DNA from: Pseudomonas fluorescens HK44
Lineage (GTDB): Bacteria; Pseudomonadota; Gammaproteobacteria; Pseudomonadales; Pseudomonadaceae
Assembly: GCF_000217955.3 (NCBI RefSeq)
Contig: NZ_AFOY02000015.1
Span: 1 to 64,000, forward strand
DNA length: 64,000 nt
Reading direction: 5' to 3'
The notes under the pieces were generated by a model that searched no databases, had not been told where the DNA came from, and was given only the letters and a program-made list of their open reading frames with translations. Position numbers and translations under genes: made by a program. Shown one piece after another: positions 54,797 to 63,303 of the stretch (positions within the stretch are counted from its first letter, which is position 1; the number at the start of each line of letters is the position of its first letter).

Positions 54797-54898
54797 TCCT
54801 GGTTCAGACGCCGGGTCTACCGGCGCAGCCTTTATCGCGCCAGTCAGGAACTCTCGATAGATCCATTATCAGTTAAATCATAAGACCACTTGCCCGCC

Positions 54899-56470
54899 TC
54901 AAGTGGCCTGCTGCAGGTAGCCCATGTCGGACAAAGCCTGGGCCAGTGCTTCGACCCGCTCCTCGGCCTGGCTTTCAGGCGTGCCGGCAAAGCCGATCAA
55001 CAGGGCCGGTGGCAGGACATGCTCAAGGCAGTAGTCGCTCAGGGCATACGTGTGGATGTTGTGCCGGGCCAGCTCCTTGGCGATGGCGTCGTCATCAAGC
55101 TCTGCCGGCAGCCAGGCGATCAGGTGCATGCCGGCTTCCACCGGGGTGATCTTGAAGAAACCGCCCAGCCGTTGCTGCAGCTGCTCGACCAGTGCTTTCT
55201 GGCGAGCCTGGTACAGCGCGCGCATGCGGCGGATGTGCCCAAGAAAGTGGCCTTCGCGCATGAAGTCTGCCGTCACGGCCTGGAGCAGTGTGGGCGGGCT
55301 GCGATCCATGACCGCTCGCAGGGTACAGAAGGGTTCGATCAAGGCGTGCGGCAGTATCACGTAACCCAGTCGTAGCGAGGGGAAGAGCACTTTGCTGAAC
55401 GTTCCGACATAGATCACCCGGGCCCATTGGTCCATGGCATAGAGTGCAGGCAGGGGGCGACCGTTGTAGCGAAACTCACTGTCGCAGTCGTCCTCGATGA
55501 TCCAGCTTTGGTTGTGCGCAGCCCAGTCGATGAGTTCCTGGCGTCGCGCATAACTCATGGTGACGCCCAGGGGATGCTGGCGAGACGGCGTGGTAAACGC
55601 CAGGCGGGCGTCAGGGCACTGAGCCAGGCCTTGCTGGATGTCGATCCCCTGTTCGTCGATACGCAACGGGACCACCAGACCACCCTGGGCCTGGAGCGCG
55701 ATTCGCGCCGCGATATGCCCCGGGTCCTCCATCCACACGCTGTCCTGTGGATTGAGCAACAGCATGCCCAGCAAGTTAAAGGCTTGCTGGGCGCCGGAAA
55801 CGATGACCACCTGCTCGGCACTGCAGTCGATGCCACGGGCATCAAAGACGTATTCGGCAATCGCCTTGCGCAGAGCCAGCAAGCCTTGCAGTTCGCCATA
55901 GCCGAGCATGGCTTTGGTCGGCTTGTGCAGGTGGCGGTTCATCAGGCGCTTCCAGATGTGTTGCGGGAACGCGTCGTAAGTGCTGTGGCTGGGCAGGAAC
56001 GAGGTAGGGCTTGCCGGATCCCAGTCGGCATACGAAACCCCTCGAAAATGATCGCTGCGCAACGACAGCATGGACTGGCTCAGATCGGACAGGCGGGGAG
56101 GCTGGCGCTGCCGTTCATCGTCGGCGATTCCACGGTTTTCCCACTCATTGCCGACATAGGTCCCGGCCCCGGTCCGTGATGCCAGAAAACCTTCGGCGAT
56201 CAGTTGATCGAAGGCATTGAGGATGGTGATCCGCGACAGCGCGAGCTCTTTGCTCAAGGTCCGGGTTGACGGCAGGCGCACGCCCCCTTGAATTCTTCCA
56301 CTGAGAACCTGTTGGCGAATCTGCAAATAGAGTTGGCGGTACAGGGGAATGGAGCTGGTACGGTCCAGCTCAATACCCGACAGCAGCAAACCTGCAGGGG
56401 ATTTCATGACTTGCTCGTCTGGATGGAGTGTGGTTTGACCTGGAACACCGTCAGGCATTGAGGTGCGCAA
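54899..56470 (-). CDS. MocR/PdxR-type regulator (GntR HTH + aminotransferase fold)
   Basis: 523 aa. A GntR winged HTH (IPLYRQLYLQIRQQVLSGRI, then LPSTRTLSKELALSRITILNAFDQLIAEGFL, residues about 38-105) is joined to a class I aminotransferase domain. This has GYGELQGLLALRKAIAEYV, VSGAQQAFNLLGMLLL, a DDCDSEFRY turn, and the PLP lysine in GTFSKVLFPSLRLGY. MocR proteins use PLP to sense amines or amino acids and commonly regulate a divergent operon through direct repeats. Here the target is likely the operon starting at 56660. Confidence 0.92.
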   Translation of the reverse strand: MRTSMPDGVPGQTTLHPDEQVMKSPAGLLLSGIELDRTSSIPLYRQLYLQIRQQVLSGRIQGGVRLPSTRTLSKELALSRITILNAFDQLIAEGFLASRTGAGTYVGNEWENRGIADDERQRQPPRLSDLSQSMLSLRSDHFRGVSYADWDPASPTSFLPSHSTYDAFPQHIWKRLMNRHLHKPTKAMLGYGELQGLLALRKAIAEYVFDARGIDCSAEQVVIVSGAQQAFNLLGMLLLNPQDSVWMEDPGHIAARIALQAQGGLVVPLRIDEQGIDIQQGLAQCPDARLAFTTPSRQHPLGVTMSYARRQELIDWAAHNQSWIIEDDCDSEFRYNGRPLPALYAMDQWARVIYVGTFSKVLFPSLRLGYVILPHALIEPFCTLRAVMDRSPPTLLQAVTADFMREGHFLGHIRRMRALYQARQKALVEQLQQRLGGFFKITPVEAGMHLIAWLPAELDDDAIAKELARHNIHTYALSDYCLEHVLPPALLIGFAGTPESQAEERVEALAQALSDMGYLQQAT

Positions 56471-56512
56471 GGGTATCGGGAGGCACAGGGTAAGTCATCC
56501 ATCGCATGCGTT

Positions 56513-56626
56513 GACGCAGCGCCCACCGCCCGGGTAGCTGTCACGAAATGAAAAGCCATTGTCGTCTGATGAGAAGCGGCCCGCCAGGCTGCGTCCTAGA
56601 GTCCAATCAGCGCAAATCGACGCAGC
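56513..56626. promoter_or_regulatory. Three copies of GACGCAGC in the MocR-operon gap
   Basis: Direct copies at 56513-56520 and 56619-56626, inverted copy at 56588-56595, all in the 189-bp gap between the divergent genes. MocR-type regulators (GabR, PdxR) bind direct repeats, so these are candidate sites. Confidence 0.5.
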
Positions 56627-56659
56627 ACGCCAACATTGCAGACTGGAGAATAAGAAAAC

Positions 56660-57640
56660 ATGGCCAAAGCCGTACGCTTCTACGAAACCGGTGGTCCCGA
56701 CGTTCTTCGCTATGAAGAGGTCGAGGTTGGCGAACCCGGTCCAGGCCAGGTCCGTCTTCGTCATGTAGCGGTTGGCCTGAACTATGCCGACACCTACTTT
56801 CGCAATGGCACTTATCCGATTCCGATGCCCAACGGCATGGGGGTTGAAGCTTCCGGCGTAGTCCAGGCCATCGGCCAGGGGGTTACCAACGTACAGGTGG
56901 GTGATCGCGTCACCTACACCGGGTTTCTCAATACATTGGGGGCCTACAGCACCGAGCGTCTGATCCCGGCTGCGCCGCTGATCAAGCTGCCGGAAACCAT
57001 CAGTTTCGAGACCGCCGCAGCCATGACCATGCGCGGCCTGACAGCGTCGTACCTGATGCGGCGCATTTACGACTTCAAGGCCGGCGACAGTATTCTGCTG
57101 CACGCCGCTGCCGGCGGTGTGGGCCTGATCGTTTCGCAGTGGGCCAAGCTGCTCGGCCTGACGGTCATCGGCACCGTGTCCACCGAGGTCAAGGGTGAAA
57201 TCGCTCGGGCCCATGGCTGCGACCATGTCATCAATTACAGCCATGAAGACGTCGCCCAGCGCGTTCGCGAATTGACGGACGGCGTCGGGGTCAACGTGGT
57301 GTTCGACAGTGTTGGCAAGAATACTTTCATGGGTTCCCTGGATTCGCTCAAGCGCCGCGGGCTGATGGTGTGCGTCGGCACGGCGTCCGGCCCGATCCCG
57401 GCGTTCGATCCGGTGCTGCTGGCGATGAAAGGCTCGCTGTTCATGACCCGCCCGGCTCTGGCGGACTACATCGCCGACCCGGCGGAAAAAGCCGCCCTGG
57501 CGGGTGAACTCTTCGACCTCGTCGGCAGCGGTCGTATCAAGATCGAGATTAACCAGCACTATGCTTTGCAGGACGCCGTGCAGGCTCATCGCGACCTGGA
57601 GTCACGCAAGACCACGGGTTCATCGATTTTCGTCATTTAA
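56660..57640 (+). CDS. Zinc-free quinone oxidoreductase (MDR superfamily)
   Basis: 326 aa. N-terminal GroES-like part (VGLNYADTYFRNGTYP, GVEASGVVQAIG) and the NADPH site HAAAGGVGLIVSQWAKLLG; no zinc cysteines. Family members reduce quinones or alpha,beta-unsaturated carbonyls. It is the first gene of the catabolic operon and 14 bp ahead of the dioxygenase gene; it may reduce an enone intermediate of that pathway. Confidence 0.9.
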   Translation: MAKAVRFYETGGPDVLRYEEVEVGEPGPGQVRLRHVAVGLNYADTYFRNGTYPIPMPNGMGVEASGVVQAIGQGVTNVQVGDRVTYTGFLNTLGAYSTERLIPAAPLIKLPETISFETAAAMTMRGLTASYLMRRIYDFKAGDSILLHAAAGGVGLIVSQWAKLLGLTVIGTVSTEVKGEIARAHGCDHVINYSHEDVAQRVRELTDGVGVNVVFDSVGKNTFMGSLDSLKRRGLMVCVGTASGPIPAFDPVLLAMKGSLFMTRPALADYIADPAEKAALAGELFDLVGSGRIKIEINQHYALQDAVQAHRDLESRKTTGSSIFVI

Positions 57641-57654
57641 GGGAGTCGCCTGCC

Positions 57655-58503
57655 ATGAAAGTCGAACCATTGACCTGCAGCATTGGCGCGGAACTGATTG
57701 GCGTGAACCTCGCCGACGCGATCCATGACGACAGTCTTTTTGCCGAGATTCGTGTTCAGTTGCTCAAGCATCGGGTGGTGTTCCTGCGTGATCAGGAGAT
57801 TAGCCGCGCCGAGCACGTGGCCTTCGCCCGTCGCTTCGGCGAGCTGGAGGATCATCCGGTGGCTGGCAGTGACCCGGATCATCCGGGCCTGGTGCGCATC
57901 TACAAGCGCCCGGACCAGCCGATGGACCGCTACGAGAATGCCTGGCACACCGACGCGACCTGGCGCGAGGCGCCGCCGATGGGCTGCGTATTGCGCTGCG
58001 TGGAATGCCCGCCTGTGGGCGGAGACACCATGTGGGCCAACATGGTGGAGGCCTACGCGCGCTTGCCGGAAGACGTAAAGGCGAAGATCACCGACCTGCG
58101 TGCGCGCCACAGTATCGAAGCCAGCTTTGGTGCCGCCATGCCGATTGAAAAGCGCCTGGCGCTCAAGGCCATGTACCCGGATGCCGAGCACCCGGTGGTG
58201 CGTACCCACCCGGAAACCGGGGAGAAGGTGCTGTTCGTCAACGCCTTTACCACCCACTTGAGTAACTACCACACCCCCGAGCGGGTGCGCTTCGGCCAGG
58301 ACGCCAACCCCGGCGCGAGCGAGCTGCTGCGCTACCTGATCAGCCAGGCCTATATCCCCGAGTATCAGGTGCGCTGGCGCTGGAAACCCAACAGCATCGC
58401 CATCTGGGACAACCGCAGTACCCAGCACTACGCCGTCATGGATTACCCGCCGTGCCATCGCAAGATGGAGCGTGCCGGGATCATCGGCGACAAGACTTTC
58501 TGA
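57655..58503 (+). CDS. TauD/TfdA-family Fe(II)/2-oxoglutarate dioxygenase
   Basis: 282 aa. The iron site is H98-T-D100 in NAWHTDATW plus H258 in STQHYAVMDY; R269 would bind 2-oxoglutarate. The N-terminus (IGAELIGVNLADA) and LKHRVVFLRDQ are typical. TauD enzymes hydroxylate the carbon next to a sulfonate, or cleave aryl ethers (TfdA). The substrate is unknown, but the exporter downstream favours a sulfonate. Part of the 56660-63058 operon. Confidence 0.92.
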   Translation: MKVEPLTCSIGAELIGVNLADAIHDDSLFAEIRVQLLKHRVVFLRDQEISRAEHVAFARRFGELEDHPVAGSDPDHPGLVRIYKRPDQPMDRYENAWHTDATWREAPPMGCVLRCVECPPVGGDTMWANMVEAYARLPEDVKAKITDLRARHSIEASFGAAMPIEKRLALKAMYPDAEHPVVRTHPETGEKVLFVNAFTTHLSNYHTPERVRFGQDANPGASELLRYLISQAYIPEYQVRWRWKPNSIAIWDNRSTQHYAVMDYPPCHRKMERAGIIGDKTF

Positions 58504-58589
58504 TCGACCGCCTCTGTACTCGCATTTGCTACAGGCTTGCCCGGCACGTCCCCGGCGTGGGCGTATAACCATAATAAAAGGAGTAACTC

Positions 58590-59642
58590 ATGCAATTCTT
58601 CGACGATTCCCTGCACCCGGAAAACATGGAAAAAGTGGTCATCACCGTGGCCCCGTATGGCCCTGAGTGGATGCCGGAAGACTTTCCCGAAGACATCCCG
58701 CTGACCATGGATGAGCAAGTGCAGAAGGCGGTCGATTGCTATGAGGCCGGTGCCACGGTGTTGCACCTGCATGTGCGCGAACTGGACGGCAAGGGTTCCA
58801 AGCGCCTGTCCAAATTCAACGAGTTGATCGCCGGTGTGCGCGAAGCCGTACCGGACATGATCATCCAGGTCGGTGGTTCGATTTCCTTTGCGCCGGAAAG
58901 CGATGGCGAAGCCGCCAAGTGGCTGTCTGACGATACGCGCCACATGCTGGCTGAGCTGACGCCAAAACCGGATCAGGTCACCGTGGCCATCAACACCACC
59001 CAGATGAACATCATGGAACTGCTGTATCCGGAATACCTGGAAGGCACGTCCCTGGCTAATCCGGCCTATCAGGCGGCCTACAGCGAGATGACCGTGCCGG
59101 CAGGCCCGGCCTGGGTCGCGGAGCACTTGCGGCGGCTGATGGCGGCGGGTGTGCAGCCGCATTTCCAGCTGACCGGGATGCATGCGATGGAGACCCTGGA
59201 GCGTCTGGTGCGCAAGGGCGTGTACATGGGGCCGTTGAACCTGACCTGGATCGGCATCGGCGGGGGTTTCGATGGCCCCAATCCGTTCAACTTCTTCAAC
59301 TTTGTTCACCGTGCGCCGGACGGCTGCACCTTGACCGCCGAATCACTGCTCAAGAACGTACTGCCGTTCAATGTCATGGCGCTGTCCATGGGGCTGCACC
59401 CACGCGTGGGCATTGAAGACACGATCATTGATCAGAAGGGCAAGCGTTTCAGCTCCGTGCAGCAGATCGAGCAAACCGTGCGTGTCGCCCATGAGCTGGG
59501 GCGTGAAATCGCCACCGGCAAAGAAGCCCGCGAGATCTACCGCATCGGTGTGCAGTACCAGAGTATCGAAGAAACCCTGTTGGCCAACGGCATGGCCCCC
59601 AACCGCAAGGCTGGACAGAAAGGTGTGCCGCAACGCGGCTGA
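58590..59642 (+). CDS. BKACE-family beta-keto acid cleavage enzyme (DUF849)
   Basis: 350 aa; AAGGAG before the ATG. TIM barrel with the zinc histidines in VLHLHVRE (H59, H61), and conserved TITVAP-type start VVITVAPYGPEWM, QVGGSISF and LTGMHAMETLERL. BKACE enzymes condense a beta-keto acid with acetyl-CoA and give acetoacetate plus a new CoA ester; Kce of lysine fermentation is the best known. The active-site variant here is not assigned to a known substrate. It implies that the operon makes a beta-keto acid. Confidence 0.9.
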   Translation: MQFFDDSLHPENMEKVVITVAPYGPEWMPEDFPEDIPLTMDEQVQKAVDCYEAGATVLHLHVRELDGKGSKRLSKFNELIAGVREAVPDMIIQVGGSISFAPESDGEAAKWLSDDTRHMLAELTPKPDQVTVAINTTQMNIMELLYPEYLEGTSLANPAYQAAYSEMTVPAGPAWVAEHLRRLMAAGVQPHFQLTGMHAMETLERLVRKGVYMGPLNLTWIGIGGGFDGPNPFNFFNFVHRAPDGCTLTAESLLKNVLPFNVMALSMGLHPRVGIEDTIIDQKGKRFSSVQQIEQTVRVAHELGREIATGKEAREIYRIGVQYQSIEETLLANGMAPNRKAGQKGVPQRG

Positions 59643-59734
59643 CCGGCAGCGACGCGAGAGGTCGGTGACCTCTCGCTCCCTGCATTGCTACACGCTCGAT
59701 AACAATAAATACAACAATGTTTCGAGGAGGCTGC

Positions 59735-61066
59735 ATGGCCTTTCACCCAATCGCCGCGGACGATGACGACGCCAGTGGTGTCGGTATTGCGCGCAAATAT
59801 GCCTGGATTGTCTTTGCACTGACGTTCGGCCTGTTGATTTCCGATTACATGTCGCGTCAGGTGCTGAACGCGGTATTCCCGATGCTCAAGGGCGAGTGGG
59901 CCCTGAGCGACGGCCAGCTCGGCCTGCTCAGTGGCGTTGTCGCCTTGATGGTGGGGCTGCTGACATTTCCCCTGTCGTTGCTGGCGGATCGCTTCGGTCG
60001 GGTAAAAAGCCTGGCGCTGATGGCCCTGTTGTGGAGCCTCGCCACCCTGGGCTGCGCGCTGGCGCAGGACTACCCGCAAATGTTTATGGCCCGCTTCATG
60101 GTGGGTGTCGGCGAAGCGGCTTACGGCAGCGTCGGCATCGCGGTAGTGATTTCGGTCTTTCCCAAACACATGCGCGCAACGCTGGCCAGTGCTTTCATGG
60201 CGGGTGGCATGTTCGGCTCGGTGCTGGGCATGGCGCTGGGCGGTGTCATCGCGGCCAAATTGGGCTGGCGCTGGTCGTTCGCCGGCATGGCGCTGTTCGG
60301 CCTGCTCCTGGCCGTGCTTTACCCGATCATCGTCAAGGAAGCGCGCATCGCCCCGCAACGCGCGGCTCAAGCGGCGAACAAGGCGGCTGCAGCAGTCAAG
60401 CGCCCGCTGAGTACGCTGTGCTCCAGCCCTTCAGTGATCGCGGCCTATATCGGCAGCGGCTTGCAACTGTTCGTCGGCGGCACCGTGATTGTGTGGATGC
60501 CCAGTTACCTCAATCGTTATTACGCCATGGGAACGGACAAGGCCGGTGGTGTCGCAGCGATCATCGTGCTGTGCAGCGGTGCGGGGATGATTCTGTGCGG
60601 GATGCTCAGCGACCGGCTGTGTCGGCACTCGCCGGAGCGCAAGGTCGCCCTGGCCATCGCTTATTGTCTGGGCAGTTGCCTGTTGCTGTCGGCGGCGTTC
60701 GCCTTGCCGGCGGGGCCAGTGCAATTGGCGCTGATATGCCTGGGCATGCTGATTGCCGCCGGCACGACCGGGCCTGCCGGGGCGATGGTTGCCAACCTGA
60801 CCCACCATTCGGTCCACGGCACGGCCTTCGCCACGCTGACCCTGGCCAACAACATGCTGGGTCTGGCCCCGGGGCCGTTCATCACCGGCAGGGTGTCCGA
60901 CCTCATCGGCTTGCAGGCTGCTTTTCAATGGGTGCCACTGGTCAGCATCGCGGCTGCGGCGGTGTTCTTTTATGCCAAGTGTCATTACCACAAGGATATC
61001 GCCCGGCTTGCGGGCGAGCGGGTCAACGATTCGATGAGTGAAGCTGTGTTAGAGGTGAAGGTGTGA
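59735..61066 (+). CDS. MFS transporter, 443 aa
   Basis: ATG 59735 has GAGGAG five bases upstream. Twelve membrane segments; DYMSRQVLNAVFPMLKGEW and LLADRFGRVKSLALM are typical of the ACS/anion:cation symporter-like MFS. It probably imports the substrate of the operon. The stop overlaps the next start (GTGTGA). Confidence 0.88.
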   Translation: MAFHPIAADDDDASGVGIARKYAWIVFALTFGLLISDYMSRQVLNAVFPMLKGEWALSDGQLGLLSGVVALMVGLLTFPLSLLADRFGRVKSLALMALLWSLATLGCALAQDYPQMFMARFMVGVGEAAYGSVGIAVVISVFPKHMRATLASAFMAGGMFGSVLGMALGGVIAAKLGWRWSFAGMALFGLLLAVLYPIIVKEARIAPQRAAQAANKAAAAVKRPLSTLCSSPSVIAAYIGSGLQLFVGGTVIVWMPSYLNRYYAMGTDKAGGVAAIIVLCSGAGMILCGMLSDRLCRHSPERKVALAIAYCLGSCLLLSAAFALPAGPVQLALICLGMLIAAGTTGPAGAMVANLTHHSVHGTAFATLTLANNMLGLAPGPFITGRVSDLIGLQAAFQWVPLVSIAAAAVFFYAKCHYHKDIARLAGERVNDSMSEAVLEVKV

Positions 61067-61728
61067 GTGGTCGTTTACGGATTGATGTGTTCTTCGATTT
61101 CATCTGCCCCTGGTGCCTGATCGGCAAGCGCCAACTGGAGCGCGCGCAGGACCTGTTGCGTATCCAGCAACCGGGTGTGGAAATCACCACGGTGTGGCAT
61201 GGGGTGCAGTTGTTGCCACAATTGCCGGTACAGGGTGAGCCCTTCGCCGAGTTTTATCGTAAGCGCCTGGGCAGTGCCGAAGCTGTGAGCCTGCGCCAGG
61301 CTCAGGTGCAGCAGGCCGCGATGGCGGTGGGGGTGCCCATCGACCTGAGCCGCATCGCCACCATGCCCAATACCGCTGATGCCCATCGCTTGCTGGAGCG
61401 TGCCACTGTGCTGGGCAGTACGGCGCAACGTGATGTCTTGCTTGAGCGTCTGTTCGCTGCCTACTTCCAGCACGGTGAGGACCTGGGTTGCCCTGAGACC
61501 TTGATCGCCATCGCCCAGGCGTGTGGCTTCGACGCTGATGCCATGGCCTCCGTTCTGCAAGGTGACGGCGATCCTTACGTCGGCAACGAGGCAGGCGCTG
61601 GCAGCGGTGTGCCGTGTTTTCAATTCGACCGTCGTCTGACGGTGGTGGGCGCGCAGCCAACCGAGGTGCTGCTTGGCGCCATGGGCGAAGCCTTGCTCGA
61701 CAGCCATCGCTCACGGCTACCGGCATGA
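61063..61728 (+). CDS. DsbA/FrnE-like thioredoxin-fold oxidoreductase, 221 aa
   Basis: GTG start overlapping the MFS stop. DVFFDFICPWCLIGKRQLE has the CPWC site (C15, C18) of FrnE-type cytosolic proteins; no signal peptide. Close relatives include 2-hydroxychromene-2-carboxylate isomerases and polyketide FrnE. In a catabolic operon it may act as a glutathione-dependent isomerase, not a disulfide catalyst. Overlaps the Rieske gene by ATGA. Confidence 0.85.
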   Translation: MSGRLRIDVFFDFICPWCLIGKRQLERAQDLLRIQQPGVEITTVWHGVQLLPQLPVQGEPFAEFYRKRLGSAEAVSLRQAQVQQAAMAVGVPIDLSRIATMPNTADAHRLLERATVLGSTAQRDVLLERLFAAYFQHGEDLGCPETLIAIAQACGFDADAMASVLQGDGDPYVGNEAGAGSGVPCFQFDRRLTVVGAQPTEVLLGAMGEALLDSHRSRLPA

Positions 61729-62051
61729 GCCGGCGTGTACCCGTGCCTGCGGGAAAGCTCTCGCAGGCGGGTGGCCGTGCGTTGGTTGAGTTCGAGGGCA
61801 AAAGCCTGGCGCTGTTCAACGTCGAGGGCGATCTGTTTGCCATCGACGACGGTTGCCCGCATCAGGGGGCCTCGCTGTGCGGCGGGCGCCTTGAGGGGAG
61901 GGTGATTCAATGCGGCGCCCATGGCCTGCGCTTCGATCTGCGCAGCGGCTACTTGCTCAATTCAACCCAACTCAAAGTCGCCAACTACCCGGTCGAGGTC
62001 GTCGACGGCCAGGCATTTATTGTCATCATTTCTGAGGAATCCGCGCCATGA
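61725..62051 (+). CDS. Rieske [2Fe-2S] ferredoxin-like protein, 108 aa
   Basis: ATG 61725 overlaps the DsbA-like stop; an upstream in-frame ATG at 61614 is antisense to reason, since it would overlap 115 bp. Cluster ligands C44-P-H46 and C63-x2-H66 (CPHQGASLCGG, CGAHGLRF). It is the size of Rieske ferredoxins that feed oxygenases, yet no Rieske oxygenase alpha subunit is in the operon, so its electron partner is unclear. Confidence 0.9.
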   Translation: MSRRVPVPAGKLSQAGGRALVEFEGKSLALFNVEGDLFAIDDGCPHQGASLCGGRLEGRVIQCGAHGLRFDLRSGYLLNSTQLKVANYPVEVVDGQAFIVIISEESAP

Positions 62052-63058
62052 GCGTCATTGCTCTCACCCATATCCATAGCCGAACGCGCGAATTGGCGCC
62101 GGGTTTTATCGTCAGTCTGATTGTTGCGGCGGCAGCCTCCTTTCTGTCCGAGCATTACGGTGCGCCGGTGATGCTGTTCGCCTTGCTGCTGGGCATGGGG
62201 CTGAATTTTCTCTCCGGCGAGGGCCCGTGCAAGGCTGGCATCGAATTCACGGCGCGTACCGTGTTGCGCATTGGCGTGGCCCTGTTAGGCATGCGTATTA
62301 CTCTCGAACAGATCGCCGCGCTGGGCTGGAAACCTTTTGCTCTGGTGGTGATCCTGGTGGTAGTGACGATCAGTGTCTCGGTGGTGGCGGCCAAAGCGCT
62401 GGGCTTTCAGCGTTTGTTCGGCATGCTCACCGGTGGGGCTACCGCGATCTGTGGCGCCTCGGCTGCGATGGCGCTGGCGGCGGCGCTGCCCAATCATCCG
62501 CAGAAAGAGCGTGCCACGCTGTTCACTGTCATTGGGGTGTCGGCGCTGTCCACCACGGCGATGATCCTTTACCCGATGATTGCCAACTGGCTGTCGTTGT
62601 CGCCGCAAGTCGCAGGGATGTTCCTGGGCGGGACCATCCACGATGTCGCCCAGGTAGTCGGTGCCGGTTACAGCCTGTCGACCGAGACCGGTGACATAGC
62701 CACTGTGGTCAAGCTGATGCGGGTCGCCATGCTGCTGCCGGTGATCCTCTGCGCCACCCTGATCACGCGTATGCAGGGCGCCGACACGACGGGCACGCGG
62801 CCGCCGCTGCTACCGTGGTTCGCCGTCGGTTTTCTGCTGCTGGCCTGTATCAACAGCACGGGATGGGTGGCACCGGTGGTGCAGGGTTCGGTCAACGAAC
62901 TGTCGCGCTGGAGCCTGGTGGTTTCCATCAGCGCCTTGGGGATGAAGACTCAGCTCAAGGAGCTGGCCGCCGTCGGCATCAAGCCGATCCTGCTGATGGT
63001 GGGGGAGACGGTGTTTCTCGCGGTCCTGGTGCTGCTGTTGCTGCACTGGGGGCTATAA
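62048..63058 (+). CDS. YeiH/SuyZ-type putative sulfate/sulfite exporter (PF03601)
   Basis: 336 aa, about ten membrane helices. FALLLGMGLNFLSG, GAtAICGASAAMALAAAL (here TGGATAICGASAA) and GTIHDVAQVVGAGY are family signatures. Related SuyZ proteins are linked to sulfite/sulfate export in sulfolactate and other C3-sulfonate pathways. Its place at the end of a TauD/BKACE operon suggests that sulfite made in catabolism is exported. ATGA overlap with the Rieske gene. Confidence 0.88.
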   Translation: MSVIALTHIHSRTRELAPGFIVSLIVAAAASFLSEHYGAPVMLFALLLGMGLNFLSGEGPCKAGIEFTARTVLRIGVALLGMRITLEQIAALGWKPFALVVILVVVTISVSVVAAKALGFQRLFGMLTGGATAICGASAAMALAAALPNHPQKERATLFTVIGVSALSTTAMILYPMIANWLSLSPQVAGMFLGGTIHDVAQVVGAGYSLSTETGDIATVVKLMRVAMLLPVILCATLITRMQGADTTGTRPPLLPWFAVGFLLLACINSTGWVAPVVQGSVNELSRWSLVVSISALGMKTQLKELAAVGIKPILLMVGETVFLAVLVLLLLHWGL

Positions 63059-63092
63059 GCCCGGCTAAGCCTCAATGCTGTTCAGTTGATAC

Positions 63093-63228
63093 CCTGTGGC
63101 GAGGGAGCTTGCTCCCGCTGGGGTGCGAAGCAGCCCCAAAACGGTCGCCGCGTACTTTCTGAAAAACCGCAGTCGCCTTGTTGGGGGCGCTTCGCACCCC
63201 AGCGGGAGCAAGCTCCCTCGCCACAGGG
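63093..63228. repeat. Pair of inverted REP elements (REPIN)
   Basis: GCGAGGGAGCTTGCTCCCGC and GTGCGAAGC (63099-63130) are mirrored at 63185-63222. This is the Pseudomonas REP consensus; two REPs facing each other about 50 bp apart form a REPIN. It lies in the 3' region of the exporter gene. Confidence 0.9.
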
Positions 63229-63245
63229 CATACCGGTTCTTTCGC

Positions 63246-63277
63246 GGCGACTGTACCAGCAGTCGCCGTTTTTTTTG
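63246..63277 (+). terminator. Intrinsic terminator of the 56.6-63.1 kb operon
   Basis: GGCGACTG-TACCAG-CAGTCGCC followed by GTTTTTTTT. Confidence 0.9.
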
Positions 63278-63303
63278 CAATCCCTGCGTCCATTTCAATG
63301 GGT

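Noticed and set aside
56495..57589. 364-aa minus-strand ORF over the quinone oxidoreductase gene
   Set aside because: Antisense shadow in high-GC DNA, no recognisable motif.
57637..59309. Long minus-strand ORFs over the TauD and BKACE genes
   Set aside because: Both mirror well-supported plus-strand genes and lack family motifs.
59896..61041. 381-aa plus-strand ORF inside the MFS gene
   Set aside because: Shadow of the MFS gene in another frame: Gly/Arg/His-rich and no hydrophobic segments.
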